NCBI RefSeq assembly: GCF_009363715.1
Contig: NZ_CP045404.1
Location: 898,001-962,000, forward strand
Direction: 5' to 3'
DNA length: 64,000 nt
From: Roseovarius sp. THAF9
GTDB lineage: Bacteria; Pseudomonadota; Alphaproteobacteria; Rhodobacterales; Rhodobacteraceae
Notes under the pieces: model-generated
Databases searched by the model: none
Seen by the model: only the letters and a program-made list of their open reading frames with translations
Told to the model about the DNA's origin: nothing
Part shown: positions 26,384 to 35,740 of the stretch, one piece after another
Numbering within the stretch: position 1 is the first letter of the stretch
Layout of the letters: every line of letters starts with the position of its first letter
Position numbers and translations under genes: made by a program

Positions 26384-27379
26384 CTATTCAGATACCGACA
26401 GGACGAGCTTGCCGACGTGACCGCCGGCCTCGAGCTCTGCATGGGATTCGGAGGCGTTGGCAAGGGGATGGACGGAATTGATCATCGGCTTGATCGCGCC
26501 CTGTTCAAGCAGGGGCCAGACGTGCGCGAGAAGATCGGCGGCGATGAGGCCCTTTTCCTGCGGCGTTTGCGGGCGCAGAGTGCTGCCGCACAAGGTCTGG
26601 CGCTTGCGGATCATGGACTCGATGTCCACTTGCGTTTGCCCGCCGCCGAGGAATGCGATAATGACCAGCCGCCCCGCGACGGCGAGCGAGGCGAGGTTGC
26701 GGGCGAGATAGTCGGCGCAGACCATGTCGAGGATGACATCCACGCCGCGCCCGTCGGTGAGGCGGGCGATTTCCTCCTCGAACCGGGTCGTGCGGTAATT
26801 GATCGCCTCTGTCGCGCCCAGATCGCGGCAGGCCTGGCATTTCTCGTCGGTGCCGGCGGTGGCGTAGACGGTGGCGCCCATGGCGCGGGCGATCTGGATG
26901 GCGGTTGTGCCGATGCCGCTGGCGCCGCCGTGGACGAGGACGGTTTCGCCCTCGGCCAGACGTCCGATGCGAAAAAGGTTGGTCCAGACAGTGAAGTAGG
27001 TTTCGGGGATCGCCGCGGCCTCGACCGCCGATAGGCCCGAGGGCCAGGGCAGGACCTGAGGGGCGGGGGCGACGCAATATTCGGCATAACCGCCGCCCGC
27101 GACCAGCGCGACGACCTTGTCGCCCTTGGTAAAGGACAGCACATCGTCGCCACAGGACACCACTTCGCCCGCCACTTCGAGCCCGAGCGCCTCGGTCACG
27201 CCGGGGGGCGGTGGATAGCCGCCTTGGCGCTGCAGCAGGTCGGGACGGTTGACGCCGGCGGCGGCGACGCGGATCAGCACTTCGCCCGGGCCGGGTTGCG
27301 GAACTGGAATGTAGCGGGCTTGCAAAACTTCTGGGCCGCCGGGACGTGTGGCGAAGACGGCTTGCATGGTCTGGGGCAT
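26384..27379 (-). CDS. Zinc-independent quinone oxidoreductase (QOR/PIG3-like)
   Basis: A 331-residue medium-chain reductase. The GroES-like N-terminal half has AAAGVNRPDLLQRQGGYPPP, characteristic of the NAD(P)H:quinone oxidoreductase branch, and there are no zinc-ligand cysteines. The Rossmann half has VLVHGGASGIGTTAIQIARA. ATG 27379 matches the family N-terminus (MPQTMQAVFA); a longer frame would overlap the upstream gene's promoter-proximal end. It is the last gene of the IclR-headed run and its stop abuts the stop of the LacI-type gene with no space for a terminator. Substrate unknown; enoyl or quinone compounds are usual. Confidence 0.85.
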   Translation of the reverse strand: MPQTMQAVFATRPGGPEVLQARYIPVPQPGPGEVLIRVAAAGVNRPDLLQRQGGYPPPPGVTEALGLEVAGEVVSCGDDVLSFTKGDKVVALVAGGGYAEYCVAPAPQVLPWPSGLSAVEAAAIPETYFTVWTNLFRIGRLAEGETVLVHGGASGIGTTAIQIARAMGATVYATAGTDEKCQACRDLGATEAINYRTTRFEEEIARLTDGRGVDVILDMVCADYLARNLASLAVAGRLVIIAFLGGGQTQVDIESMIRKRQTLCGSTLRPQTPQEKGLIAADLLAHVWPLLEQGAIKPMINSVHPLANASESHAELEAGGHVGKLVLSVSE

Positions 27380-27392
27380 GATGAATCTAACC

Positions 27393-28775
27393 TTATAGTG
27401 AGATGACTGTGCAGGTGGTGAGGAAGAGGCCAAGCGCGGCCAGCGACAGCGCGGTGAGTTTCAGGTTGCCGCGGCGAAGGAGCGGGGCGGGATCAAGCTG
27501 CATGATCCGGGTGGTGATCAGCACGTTGGCGGTGAAAGGCGTGGAGGCGGCGGTGAGGCCCCAGCCGAGGATCGCGGCAAGCGCCAGCCACATGAGGGCG
27601 GGTTCAGGCACCAGCGGGTGCAGGACACCCAGAAGGATGCTGGCCGAGACAATGGGGTTGAGCGCCGAGAGCCCGCCGATGACCATTCCCACGGGCACCA
27701 GCGCGATGAGTGCGGGCACCAGCGCGTCGGGTGGGGCAGGCAGGGCGCCGTCGAAGCTGGCGACAAACCAGGCGATGACCGCGCCGAGAAAGCCTGCGCA
27801 GGAGACGATGACGATCTCGTTGACGCCCGATTGCGCGGTTGCCGCCAGTTCGCGGTGCAGAGCGGGGGCCAAGCGCGCGACGACCTGGATCGCCCACCAG
27901 GCAAGCGAGAAGCCCAGTACCGCCAGCAGCACCGAGGCCGGCATGGAAAGATCCGCGGCCAAGTGCAGCGCGAAGGCCACCGCTACCAGCAGGGCGACGC
28001 GGGCGACGACGCGCAAGAGGATGATCTGATCGGGCACGGGGGGCATGGCGCGTGAGATGGTCGGCTGGTCCGCGTCGGGTGGCGGGACCGTGCGCGTGCC
28101 GCGCGACGCGAGATAGCCCGCGCCGAGATAGAGCGCGGCAGCGGCGAGACCGTAGGGCAGGATTTGGAAGTAGTCGACTTCGGGCAGGATCGAGAGAGTT
28201 ATGATCGTCGAGAGCGCCAGCGGTGACCACATCGGCATGGCGCCGAAGCCGCGCAGCATCGAGAGGGTCAGATCCTCGACCGCGTTCTGTTTTTCCAGTG
28301 TCTCTCGGGTCTGGGCGAGCAGCGTGGCCATCAGGCTGGCGGCGCCGAAATTCAGAAAGATGCCGAAGATATGTGTGCCGAGCGTGACGAAGAGATAGCG
28401 TGCGCCGCGTGGGCGGTTTGCAACCACGGTGGCGGCCTTGCGGATATCGGGTGCGCGCGAGGCGGCGCGGCTGAGCAGGCCGAGGGCCACGAGGAATGCG
28501 GCGAGAAAAGTCATCCGCGCGAGAGCGCCGGTGGCGTCGATCCAGCCGCCGCCCCACCCCCAGAGAAAGAGCCCCAGTACCAGGCCGCCGATGATCCAGG
28601 CGGGGCGGTTGAGGCTGCGGTGGTTGAGCAGGGCGAGCGCCAGCAGGGCGAATACGGTGGGTATGTCCGGCACCGGGACGACGATGGCCATGGCGCCGGT
28701 GACCAGCAGGTAGAGCGCCAGAGCCGGGTTGAGGATCTCCCGGACTCGTCCGGGTATCACGGGTCCCTTAGCCAT
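27393..28775 (-). CDS. Polytopic membrane protein of unknown function
   Basis: A 460-residue protein with about 12 hydrophobic segments and no signal peptide. ATG 28775 overlaps the SDR stop by 8 bases; the longer frame is an antisense-like, arginine-rich shadow of the SDR gene. Notable polar segments inside the membrane region are SMLRGFGAMPMWSPLALST and ALNPIVSASILLGVL, plus STPFTANVLITTRIM near the end; such broken-helix segments occur in ion-transporter-superfamily carriers. I do not recognise the family. Its place in the operon suggests transport of the same or a related organic acid, or of a product. Confidence 0.72.
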   Translation of the reverse strand: MAKGPVIPGRVREILNPALALYLLVTGAMAIVVPVPDIPTVFALLALALLNHRSLNRPAWIIGGLVLGLFLWGWGGGWIDATGALARMTFLAAFLVALGLLSRAASRAPDIRKAATVVANRPRGARYLFVTLGTHIFGIFLNFGAASLMATLLAQTRETLEKQNAVEDLTLSMLRGFGAMPMWSPLALSTIITLSILPEVDYFQILPYGLAAAALYLGAGYLASRGTRTVPPPDADQPTISRAMPPVPDQIILLRVVARVALLVAVAFALHLAADLSMPASVLLAVLGFSLAWWAIQVVARLAPALHRELAATAQSGVNEIVIVSCAGFLGAVIAWFVASFDGALPAPPDALVPALIALVPVGMVIGGLSALNPIVSASILLGVLHPLVPEPALMWLALAAILGWGLTAASTPFTANVLITTRIMQLDPAPLLRRGNLKLTALSLAALGLFLTTCTVISL

Positions 28776-29595
28776 CGACGGCCTGACGGATGCTGGCCGA
28801 GAGGCCGCCGTCGACCACGAGTTCGGTTCCGGTGATGTAGCCTGCTTGGTCCGACGCCAGGAAAACCGCCGCCTCGGCGATGTCCCAGGCGCTGCCCATG
28901 CGACCCAGCGGGCACTGCGCGGCGCGGATGGCGCGCATCTCCGCCTCGGTTCGACCGCCGTAGCTGTTGGCCAGCGTGACGCCGATGCGGGGCGTGTCGA
29001 TAAGTCCTGCGATGATGGCATTGACGCGGATGTTGTCGGGGGCGAGTTCCACGGCCAGGGCGCGGGCGAACTGGTTGGCGCCGGCCTTGGTCGCGGAGTA
29101 GGCGAGATGGGGATAGCCCACGTGCCGGATCGACGCGATCGAGGAGGTGACGGTGATGACCCCGCCGCCCCGGGCGCGCATCATCGGGATGGCGGCCTGC
29201 GCGGCCACGTGCAGCGAGGTGAGGTTGGCGTCGCTGATGCGGCGCCAGTCGGCGGGCTTGGTGTTTTCGGACGGTCCGCTTTTGCCCAGGCCCACGTTGC
29301 AGTGCAGGATGTCGAGGCGGCCGTGCTTGGCCTCAATTCCGGCAATCAGGGCGGTGACACTGGTGTCGTCGAGGACATCGACCGTTGCGGCCTCGGCGCT
29401 GCCGCCTGCGTCGGTGACGTGGGTCACGGTTTCGCGGGCCGAATCGAGGTCGTTGTCGGCGGCGATGACGTGGGCGCCTTCGCGCGCGAGGCAGATGGCG
29501 ATGGCGCGCCCGATGCCGATGCCCGACGCGATAGAGCCTGCGCCGATGACAAGCGCGACGCGGTCCTGAAGGCCCGGGTCCGGCGCGCCGGTCAT
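28768..29595 (-). CDS. Short-chain dehydrogenase/reductase
   Basis: A 275-residue classical SDR that oxidises or reduces an alcohol/ketone with NAD(P). The cofactor motif is GAGSIASGIGIGRA, longer than the usual TGxxxGIG loop, and the N-A-G motif reads HCNVGLG. The catalytic residues are present: Ser in TSSIASI and Tyr/Lys in YSATKAG. It overlaps tctA2 by 4 bases and the membrane-protein gene by 8. Substrate unknown; a hydroxy-acid or its CoA ester would fit the operon. Confidence 0.87.
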   Translation of the reverse strand: MTGAPDPGLQDRVALVIGAGSIASGIGIGRAIAICLAREGAHVIAADNDLDSARETVTHVTDAGGSAEAATVDVLDDTSVTALIAGIEAKHGRLDILHCNVGLGKSGPSENTKPADWRRISDANLTSLHVAAQAAIPMMRARGGGVITVTSSIASIRHVGYPHLAYSATKAGANQFARALAVELAPDNIRVNAIIAGLIDTPRIGVTLANSYGGRTEAEMRAIRAAQCPLGRMGSAWDIAEAAVFLASDQAGYITGTELVVDGGLSASIRQAVDG

Positions 29596-31094
29596 GCCGA
29601 CCCCGAGCGCAGGGCGTCGCGCTTGGCGCGGGTTGCGCGCAGCTCGCGGCGGATGCCGACAAAGGCCGACAGGATGGTGATGACGATGAAGATCCAGCAG
29701 ATCGGGCTACGAAAGAAGATCGTGATATCCTCCGAAATCAGGAACGAGCGGCGCAGGTTGTCCTCGAAAAGCGGGCCGAGGATGAAGCCCATGAGGAAGG
29801 GCGCCGCAGCCATGTCGATCTTCATCATGATGTAGCCCAGCACGCCGAAGGCCAGCATCACGCCCACGTCGAACATCTGGCTTTGCACAGCGTAGCTGCC
29901 GAACACGCAGAACATTAGGACGATGGGAAGAAGGATGTGCCGCGGGATGTCGGCGATGCGGGCGAAGTAGCGGATCGCCAGCTTGCCCGAGCCCAGAAGG
30001 ACGACGGAACTGAGCATGATGCCGATGAAGATAGCGTAGATGATGGTGATATTGTCTTGGAACATCAGCGGCCCTGGTGTGAGGCCCTGAAGCATGAAGG
30101 CACCGAGAATGACCGCCGTCACCACGTCGCCCGGGATGCCGAGCGCCAAAAGCGGGATGAGCGTGGCGCCGGCGACGCCGTTATTGCCGGCCTCGGAGGC
30201 GGCGACGCCCTCGACATTGCTCTTGCCGAAGGTTTCGGGGGACTTGGACGTGCGGCGTGCCTCGCCGTAGGAGAGGAAGGCCGCCGCTGTGGCGCCTGCG
30301 CCGGGGATGGTGCCGATGATGACGCCGATGAAGCTGCCGCGGATGATGGTGACGAGGCTGGACTTGAGCTCGGCCAGGCTGACGCGGCTCTTGTCGGCGG
30401 TCTTGACCGTGAAGGGCGCCACCTTGCGGACGTAGAAGTCGATCACCTCGGGCAGGGCGAAGAGGCCGATCAGAAGGGGGATATAGCTGACACCGCCCAT
30501 CAGGTTGAAATTGTCGAAGGTGAAGCGCTGGGTGCCGTAGACCAGATCGAGCCCGATGGTCGAGGTCAGCAGGCCCAGCAGGCCCGAGATCAGCCCCTTT
30601 GTCAGCGATGAGCCGGAGATCGATATTACCACGGTCAGCGAAAAGCAGATCAGCCAGAAATATTCCGGCGGGCCGAAGGCGAGAGCGAGGCCCGCGATGA
30701 GGCTGGCAAAGAATATTAGCGATAGGTTGGACAGGAAGTCGGCGATGCAGGACGCGTAAAGCGCCATGTTGAGCGCCTTGCCTGCCTGACCCTGTTGCGC
30801 CAGCGGGTAGCCGTCGAGCAGCGTGCAGGCCGCTGCCGGCGTGCCGGGTGCGCGAATGAGGATCGCCGTGATCGAGCCGCCGAAGACGCCGCCCTTGTAG
30901 ACGCCGACAAGAAGCAGGATCCCGGTGACGGGATCAAGGTTGAATGTGAAGGGTAGGGCGAGGGCCACGGCCATGGTCGCCGTGAGGCCGGGGATCGCGC
31001 CCACGGTGACGCCCAGGCAGACCCCGGCGGTGATCGCCAGCAGGTTGGCCAGCGTGAAGAACATCTCGAAGCCGGTGGCAATATTCTCAAGCAT
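29592..31094 (-). CDS. TctA-type large membrane subunit (second system)
   Basis: A 500-residue permease with the TctA motifs GAIPGLTATMAVALALPFTF, RAPGTPAAACTLLDGYPLAQ and GTIPGAGATAAAFLSYGEAR. It differs clearly from the first TctA in this window, so the two systems are not a recent duplication. It lies 3 bases from tctB2 and overlaps the SDR by 4. It should carry a different organic acid from the first system. Confidence 0.92.
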   Translation of the reverse strand: MLENIATGFEMFFTLANLLAITAGVCLGVTVGAIPGLTATMAVALALPFTFNLDPVTGILLLVGVYKGGVFGGSITAILIRAPGTPAAACTLLDGYPLAQQGQAGKALNMALYASCIADFLSNLSLIFFASLIAGLALAFGPPEYFWLICFSLTVVISISGSSLTKGLISGLLGLLTSTIGLDLVYGTQRFTFDNFNLMGGVSYIPLLIGLFALPEVIDFYVRKVAPFTVKTADKSRVSLAELKSSLVTIIRGSFIGVIIGTIPGAGATAAAFLSYGEARRTSKSPETFGKSNVEGVAASEAGNNGVAGATLIPLLALGIPGDVVTAVILGAFMLQGLTPGPLMFQDNITIIYAIFIGIMLSSVVLLGSGKLAIRYFARIADIPRHILLPIVLMFCVFGSYAVQSQMFDVGVMLAFGVLGYIMMKIDMAAAPFLMGFILGPLFEDNLRRSFLISEDITIFFRSPICWIFIVITILSAFVGIRRELRATRAKRDALRSGSA

Positions 31095-31097
31095 GGA

Positions 31098-31619
31098 TCA
31101 CATCCGGTCTACGAAAAGGCCCATGGGCAGGGGTACCTGCGCGACGTGAGCGAAAAACAGGTAGACCAGCACCGGCACGGCGATGCCGACGCCCAAGAGG
31201 ATGAGCGGGCGACGTTCGCCGCCGATGGCCATCAGTGCGATGGTCACAATGATCGCGGTAAGCGGCATTCCCAGCCGCCCGGGCATCAGAAGGTAGAGCG
31301 CCAGCAAGCCGACAAGCATCAGCACGCGGGATTTCCAGCGCGGATGTGTCCCGAGCGAGGCGTCGTCCTCGCCGGGGATATGCGCGGCGAAGATCGCCTC
31401 CAGAAGGTGGATCAGCGCGAAGATGCCCACGCCGATCGTCAAAACGTAAGGCAGGAAGACAGGGGACAGAGGCAGGTGTTTGACCGAAGCCGGTCTGGTG
31501 ACGCCGTTCGGGATGACGACAAGGGCGAAAACCAACGCGGCCAGGATCGTGATCACCGCGAAGATGATTTCGCTGCCGCGGCCCCTGCGGGCGTCGGTGT
31601 CGGTATCTGGTTCGCTCAT
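31098..31619 (-). CDS. TctB-type small membrane subunit (second system)
   Basis: A 173-residue protein with four hydrophobic segments, starting with a short acidic cytoplasmic tail (MSEPDTDTDARRGRGSE). A frame on the same strand at 31087-31674 is an arginine-rich shadow and is rejected. It lies between tctC2 and tctA2, so this operon has the order C-B-A, unlike the A-B-C order of the first system. Confidence 0.85.
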   Translation of the reverse strand: MSEPDTDTDARRGRGSEIIFAVITILAALVFALVVIPNGVTRPASVKHLPLSPVFLPYVLTIGVGIFALIHLLEAIFAAHIPGEDDASLGTHPRWKSRVLMLVGLLALYLLMPGRLGMPLTAIIVTIALMAIGGERRPLILLGVGIAVPVLVYLFFAHVAQVPLPMGLFVDRM

Positions 31620-31650
31620 GGCTGGCCCTCCTCCATGCCGCCTGTGACGT

Positions 31651-31674
31651 GTGGCGGCCCGGGCGGGCCGCCAC
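31651..31674 (-). repeat. GC-rich hairpin between tctC2 and tctB2
   Basis: A perfect 10-bp stem (GTGGCGGCCC / GGGCCGCCAC) around a 4-base loop, 18 bases after the tctC2 stop, with no T-run. It matches in placement the hairpin after the first tctC and probably raises the level of binding-protein mRNA relative to the membrane subunits. Confidence 0.7.
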
Positions 31675-31692
31675 CTCGGAATTTTCGAAGGA

Positions 31693-32676
31693 TCACTCGA
31701 CCGTTACGCCGGCCTCGTCAACGACGGTCTTCCAGCTGGAAAGCTCGCCCTCGATGTAGGCGGCGAAATCCTCGGGGCTGCCGCCCTCGATCTGGCCGCC
31801 GCGCGTATCGGCGAATTTTTGGAAGCTGTCGCTTGCAAGGACCTCGTCCAACGCGTTGTTCAGCGTGGCGACAACCGCGTCGTCGGTGCCCGCGGGGGCC
31901 AGCAGACCGAACCACGAGCGCGCGGCAAAGCCGTCGAGCTCGGACACGTCCAGCTCGTCCAGCGTCGGCACGTCCTCGAGATGCTCGGAACGTTCCGGTG
32001 TGGTGACCGCCAGCGCGCGCAGGGCGCCCGACTGGATATGCGGCATCGCCGAGGGCAAGTTGTCGAACATCACGTCGACATCGCCCGACAACAGAGCCGG
32101 CACGGCCTCGCCGCTGCCGCGGAAGGGCACGTGGGTCATGTCGGCGCCGGTGCGGGCCTTGAACATCTCGCCCGAAAGGTGGATCGAGCTGCCCACGCCC
32201 GAGGACCCGAAGGTCATATTCTCGGACTTGGCGGCGTCTAGGAATTCCTGCGCAGTTTGATAGGGGCTGTCTTTGTTAACCACCATGACGTTAGGGATCG
32301 ACAGGATCAGCTTGATAGGCGTGAAATCTTCGACCGGGTCGTATTGCAGGTTCTTGTAGACGGCGGGTGCGATGCCATGCGACGACACCTGCCCCATGAA
32401 GAGCGTATAGCCGTCGGGACGCGCGTTGGCCGCCTGGGTGGTGCCGAGCGTGGCGCCGGCGCCGGGGCGATTTTCGACCGTCACGGTTTCGTCCAGCACC
32501 TGCGCTAGGCCATCGGCGACTTGGCGGGCCAGAACATCGGTGGCGCCACCGGCGCTGTAGGGCACGATCAGCGTGATGCGCTTGCTCGGGTAGTCCTGTG
32601 CCATGGCCGGGCCGCCCACCGCCAGCATGGCGGTGGCGCTGACGGCGCCGATCAGGGTTCTGCGGTTGAGTTTCAT
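31693..32676 (-). CDS. TctC-type periplasmic solute-binding protein (second system)
   Basis: A 327-residue binding protein with a twin-arginine-like or Sec signal (MKLNRRTLIGAVSATAMLAV, cleavage after AMA). The mature protein starts QDYPSKRITLIVPYSAGGATD, the standard family opening, with a second motif VENRPGAGATLGT. It delivers substrate to TctA2/TctB2. The RR pair is followed by TLIG rather than a full S-R-R-x-F-L-K motif, so Tat export is uncertain. Confidence 0.92.
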   Translation of the reverse strand: MKLNRRTLIGAVSATAMLAVGGPAMAQDYPSKRITLIVPYSAGGATDVLARQVADGLAQVLDETVTVENRPGAGATLGTTQAANARPDGYTLFMGQVSSHGIAPAVYKNLQYDPVEDFTPIKLILSIPNVMVVNKDSPYQTAQEFLDAAKSENMTFGSSGVGSSIHLSGEMFKARTGADMTHVPFRGSGEAVPALLSGDVDVMFDNLPSAMPHIQSGALRALAVTTPERSEHLEDVPTLDELDVSELDGFAARSWFGLLAPAGTDDAVVATLNNALDEVLASDSFQKFADTRGGQIEGGSPEDFAAYIEGELSSWKTVVDEAGVTVE

Positions 32677-32730
32677 CTTGGTCTCCTCCTTTGATGAAAA
32701 GTCTTGTCTTTCCTTGCGTCCGGATATTGT

Positions 32731-33444
32731 TCAGACGGATCCGATGGTCATGCCTCCGCAGACGTAAAGGACCTGTCCGGTCACGAACCCCGCCCGTTCC
32801 GAACAAAAGAACGACACGGCGTCGGCCACGTCCTCGGGGGTTCCGGTGCGCTTCATGGGCACCGTCGCGATGATCTTGTCGGTGCGCGGATCGCCCGGCG
32901 GGTTCACCTGGTTGAAAAGCTCGGTGGCGATGGGACCGGGGCCGAGCGCATTGACCGTGATTCCGTGCTGGCCCAGTTCCAGTGCCCATGTCTTCGTCAT
33001 GCCGTGCAGACCCGCCTTGGTGGCCGAATAGGCGGTGCGCAGCTCCTTGCCCAGGGCCACGCGGCTGGAGATGTTGACGACCCTGCCCAGCCGCGCGTCC
33101 TTCATTGCGGGCAGGGCGGCTTGCAGGCAGACAAGCGGTGCGCGCAGGTTGACCGCCGCGACCTTGTCGATGGAATAAGGATCGGTCGAGGCGACATCCG
33201 CGGGCTCGACGATGCCGGCGTTGTTGACCAACCGCGTGACGCGCCGCCCGTCGCAGAATTTCTCCAGCGCGGTGCGCGTGGCCTCGACATCCGACAGCTC
33301 CAGCTCGAGCACCTCGTCGGCGTGGTCATGCTCGGGCGCGATCCGGTCCACCACGGCGATGCGCAGCCCGTCGGCCTTGAGCCGCTTTGCAATCGCCGCG
33401 CCGATGCCGCGGGCGCCGCCGGTGACTATGGCGAAATCGCTCAT
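32731..33444 (-). CDS. Short-chain dehydrogenase/reductase
   Basis: A 237-residue SDR with canonical motifs: TGGARGIG for the cofactor, NNAG, Ser in NISSRVA and YSATKAG. It resembles 3-oxoacyl-(ACP or CoA) reductases. It overlaps the citryl-CoA-lyase-like gene by 4 bases and precedes tctC2. In the operon it could oxidise a 3-hydroxyacyl intermediate before cleavage; the direction and substrate are inferred. Confidence 0.9.
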   Translation of the reverse strand: MSDFAIVTGGARGIGAAIAKRLKADGLRIAVVDRIAPEHDHADEVLELELSDVEATRTALEKFCDGRRVTRLVNNAGIVEPADVASTDPYSIDKVAAVNLRAPLVCLQAALPAMKDARLGRVVNISSRVALGKELRTAYSATKAGLHGMTKTWALELGQHGITVNALGPGPIATELFNQVNPPGDPRTDKIIATVPMKRTGTPEDVADAVSFFCSERAGFVTGQVLYVCGGMTIGSV

Positions 33445-34211
33445 GCATCGTCCTCGAACGGCATGGCCTTGTCGATCGTCTCCCAGATGAAGCGACCGGA
33501 GGGTTTCTGCTGCTCTTCGGCAATATGCGCGACAAGGCCCGCGGCGCGAGAGATGACGGCGAAGCCGCGCATCAGGTTCACGGGGATGTCCATGTCACCC
33601 AGAAGCGCGGCGGTGGCACCAGTGGCGTTGATGGTGATGTGGCGGTCAAATTCCGAGTCGACGGCGGTGGACAGGGTTTTCAGGGCGCGCAGATAGCGCG
33701 GGTTGTCGGATTCCTTCTCGCCGATTTCCAGCAGCTTGAGGGCGCGAGGATCGTCAGGCTTATGCAGGTGGTGGCCAAAGCCCGGCAGGTGGGCCTTGCG
33801 GGCGCGATGTTCGCGTACAATCTCGACGGCGCGGGCGGCCTGCGCGTCGGCGTCGAGATCGACCAGTTCTGACAGGAGGCGGGCGTTGTTTTCGATCGTG
33901 CCTACGAATTGGCTGCCGACGGCCAGAAGCCCGGCGGACACGGCCCCCTGAAGGTTTTCCGGTGCCGACATGTAGATCGACCGGGTGGTGATGGCGCTGG
34001 GCGTGAGCCCGTGTTCCATCATCACGATCAGAATCGCGTTCATCACCCGTTTCTGGCTTGGCGATACTTGGCGGTTGAGGATATGCTGCATCATCACGGT
34101 GACGAAATCGCTGTCATCGGTCAGAAGCTCGTCCACAAGGTTGTGGTTGCGATAGAAGATCTCGGTGTCGGTGTAGCGGCAAAGCGAGGTCGTGGGGGCT
34201 GGCTTGGACAT
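33441..34211 (-). CDS. Citrate-synthase-fold protein, citryl-CoA-lyase-like
   Basis: A 256-residue protein of the citrate synthase superfamily, shorter than the 370-430 residues of true citrate synthase and close to the small citryl-CoA lyase group. The two active-site histidine segments are present as MMEHGLTPSAI and PGFGHHLHK. It probably cleaves (or forms) a citryl-CoA-like thioester to acetyl-CoA and an oxo acid. It overlaps the SDR by 4 bases and lies 3 bases from the CoA-ligase gene, so ligase, dehydrogenase and lyase form a plausible short pathway. I cannot tell the substrate. Confidence 0.82.
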   Translation of the reverse strand: MSKPAPTTSLCRYTDTEIFYRNHNLVDELLTDDSDFVTVMMQHILNRQVSPSQKRVMNAILIVMMEHGLTPSAITTRSIYMSAPENLQGAVSAGLLAVGSQFVGTIENNARLLSELVDLDADAQAARAVEIVREHRARKAHLPGFGHHLHKPDDPRALKLLEIGEKESDNPRYLRALKTLSTAVDSEFDRHITINATGATAALLGDMDIPVNLMRGFAVISRAAGLVAHIAEEQQKPSGRFIWETIDKAMPFEDDA

Positions 34212-34214
34212 GTG

Positions 34215-35726
34215 TTATCCTTTTTCGAACGCGGCTGCATGCTCTTCGGCGAGCTGGTTTTTCTGAAGCTTGCCGATGGCGTTGCGCGGCAAGCTGTCGC
34301 GAAAATTCACGGATTTGGGCGTCTGGACAGGGCCGAGACGCTCGCGGATGAAGGCGATGATCTCGTCGCCGGTGACGGCCTTGGCATCGCGCACCTGAAC
34401 GGCGGCATGCACCGCCTCGCCCCACTTGTCGTCGGGCACGCCGTAGACGGCGCAGTCGATGATCTCGGGGTGTTCGCCCATCACCGTTTCGACATCCGCC
34501 GGGTACACATTGAAGCCGCCGGTGATGATCATTTCCTTGGCGCGGCCGCGTATGAACAGGTAACCGTGCTCGTCCTTCTGGCCCAGGTCGCCGGTATGCA
34601 GCCAGCCATCGACCAGCGTCCTGGCGGTGATCTCGGGCTGGTCCCAGTAGCCGGTCATCAGAAGGTCACCGCGTATGACGATCTCGCCGGTTTCGCCGGG
34701 GGGCAGGATCTTGCCGGCCTCATTCATGATCTCGACCTGGCTGAGCATCGTCTCGCGGCCTACCGAGGCGCGCTTGGCGGGATCCTTGAGTTCCTCGGCC
34801 GAGATCATCGTGGCGATCTGCGGTGCCTCGGTCTGGCCATAAGTGGAGGCCAGGCACGGGCCGAAGATGCCTTGCGCGCGGCCGATGGCGTCGGGGCGCA
34901 TGGGGCCTGCGCCATAGATCAGGTTCTTGAGATCTGCGTAATCGGCATCGCGGACGTTTTCGAGTTCCATCAGCATGTACAGCACGGTGGGTGGAACGAA
35001 AGTGGTGGTGATCCGGGCGTATTGCAGGAAATCCAGCGTCTGCTCGGGGCGGGGCCGGTCGAGCAACACGATCGTGCCGCCGGTGGCCAGCGTCGGCAAG
35101 ATATAGGTGGAGGTGCCGTGGGTGATCGGTGCGGCGGCAAGGTAGCGCTGGCGTTCGCCCAGCGACCAGGCGGCGATCTGGGTGGCGATGTTGGTGTTCC
35201 AAGCACGGTAGGGCTGCATAACGCCCTTCGGCAGGCCGGTGGTGCCGCCGGTGAACTTGATCGCCTGGGTGGCGTCGAGCGGCAGATCGCACGAGGCAGG
35301 TGACTGCCCCATGTGTTTCCGGACCAGGTCGCCGGTGCTCCCGGGGCCGCCGGCGGGATCGGAGAACAAGAACGTGGTCTCGGCGCCGGTCAGCTTTTCG
35401 GCGGTTTCGGTCTGGACGATGACGATGCTGGCGCGGGTGAAGCCGACCGCGCGCACCAGCTCGGCGCTGGCGTTCATCGGTTGCAAAGGCACCCAGACTT
35501 TGCCCGCGGCCAGCACGGCCAGCCAGCAGACCAGGTGGTCAATGGTGTTGTAGCAGCAGATGCCGACGCGGCTGCCGAATTCGGGATCAAGCTCTTGCAG
35601 GCCGGTGGCCAGCGCCTGGACGCGGGCGTGCAACTGGGCATAGCTGAGCGCATCGTCGCCATGTTCGACGGCAATGTTATCGGGCCAGAGGTGCGCGGCG
35701 CGGTGGAAGAAGTGAATGGGATACAT
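34215..35726 (-). CDS. AMP-forming acyl-CoA ligase
   Basis: A 503-residue adenylate-forming CoA ligase. Motifs: FTGGTTGLPKG (note TGG in place of the common TSG), STYGQTEAPQI, the hinge GRAKEMIITGGFNVYP and the catalytic lysine in NAIGKLQKNQL. It should activate the acid brought in by the second Tct system. It follows the IclR gene by 14 bases and precedes the lyase-like gene by 3. It is not closely similar to the ligase at 19294-20793. Confidence 0.9.
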   Translation of the reverse strand: MYPIHFFHRAAHLWPDNIAVEHGDDALSYAQLHARVQALATGLQELDPEFGSRVGICCYNTIDHLVCWLAVLAAGKVWVPLQPMNASAELVRAVGFTRASIVIVQTETAEKLTGAETTFLFSDPAGGPGSTGDLVRKHMGQSPASCDLPLDATQAIKFTGGTTGLPKGVMQPYRAWNTNIATQIAAWSLGERQRYLAAAPITHGTSTYILPTLATGGTIVLLDRPRPEQTLDFLQYARITTTFVPPTVLYMLMELENVRDADYADLKNLIYGAGPMRPDAIGRAQGIFGPCLASTYGQTEAPQIATMISAEELKDPAKRASVGRETMLSQVEIMNEAGKILPPGETGEIVIRGDLLMTGYWDQPEITARTLVDGWLHTGDLGQKDEHGYLFIRGRAKEMIITGGFNVYPADVETVMGEHPEIIDCAVYGVPDDKWGEAVHAAVQVRDAKAVTGDEIIAFIRERLGPVQTPKSVNFRDSLPRNAIGKLQKNQLAEEHAAAFEKG

Positions 35727-35740
35727 GGGTAATTCTTGCC

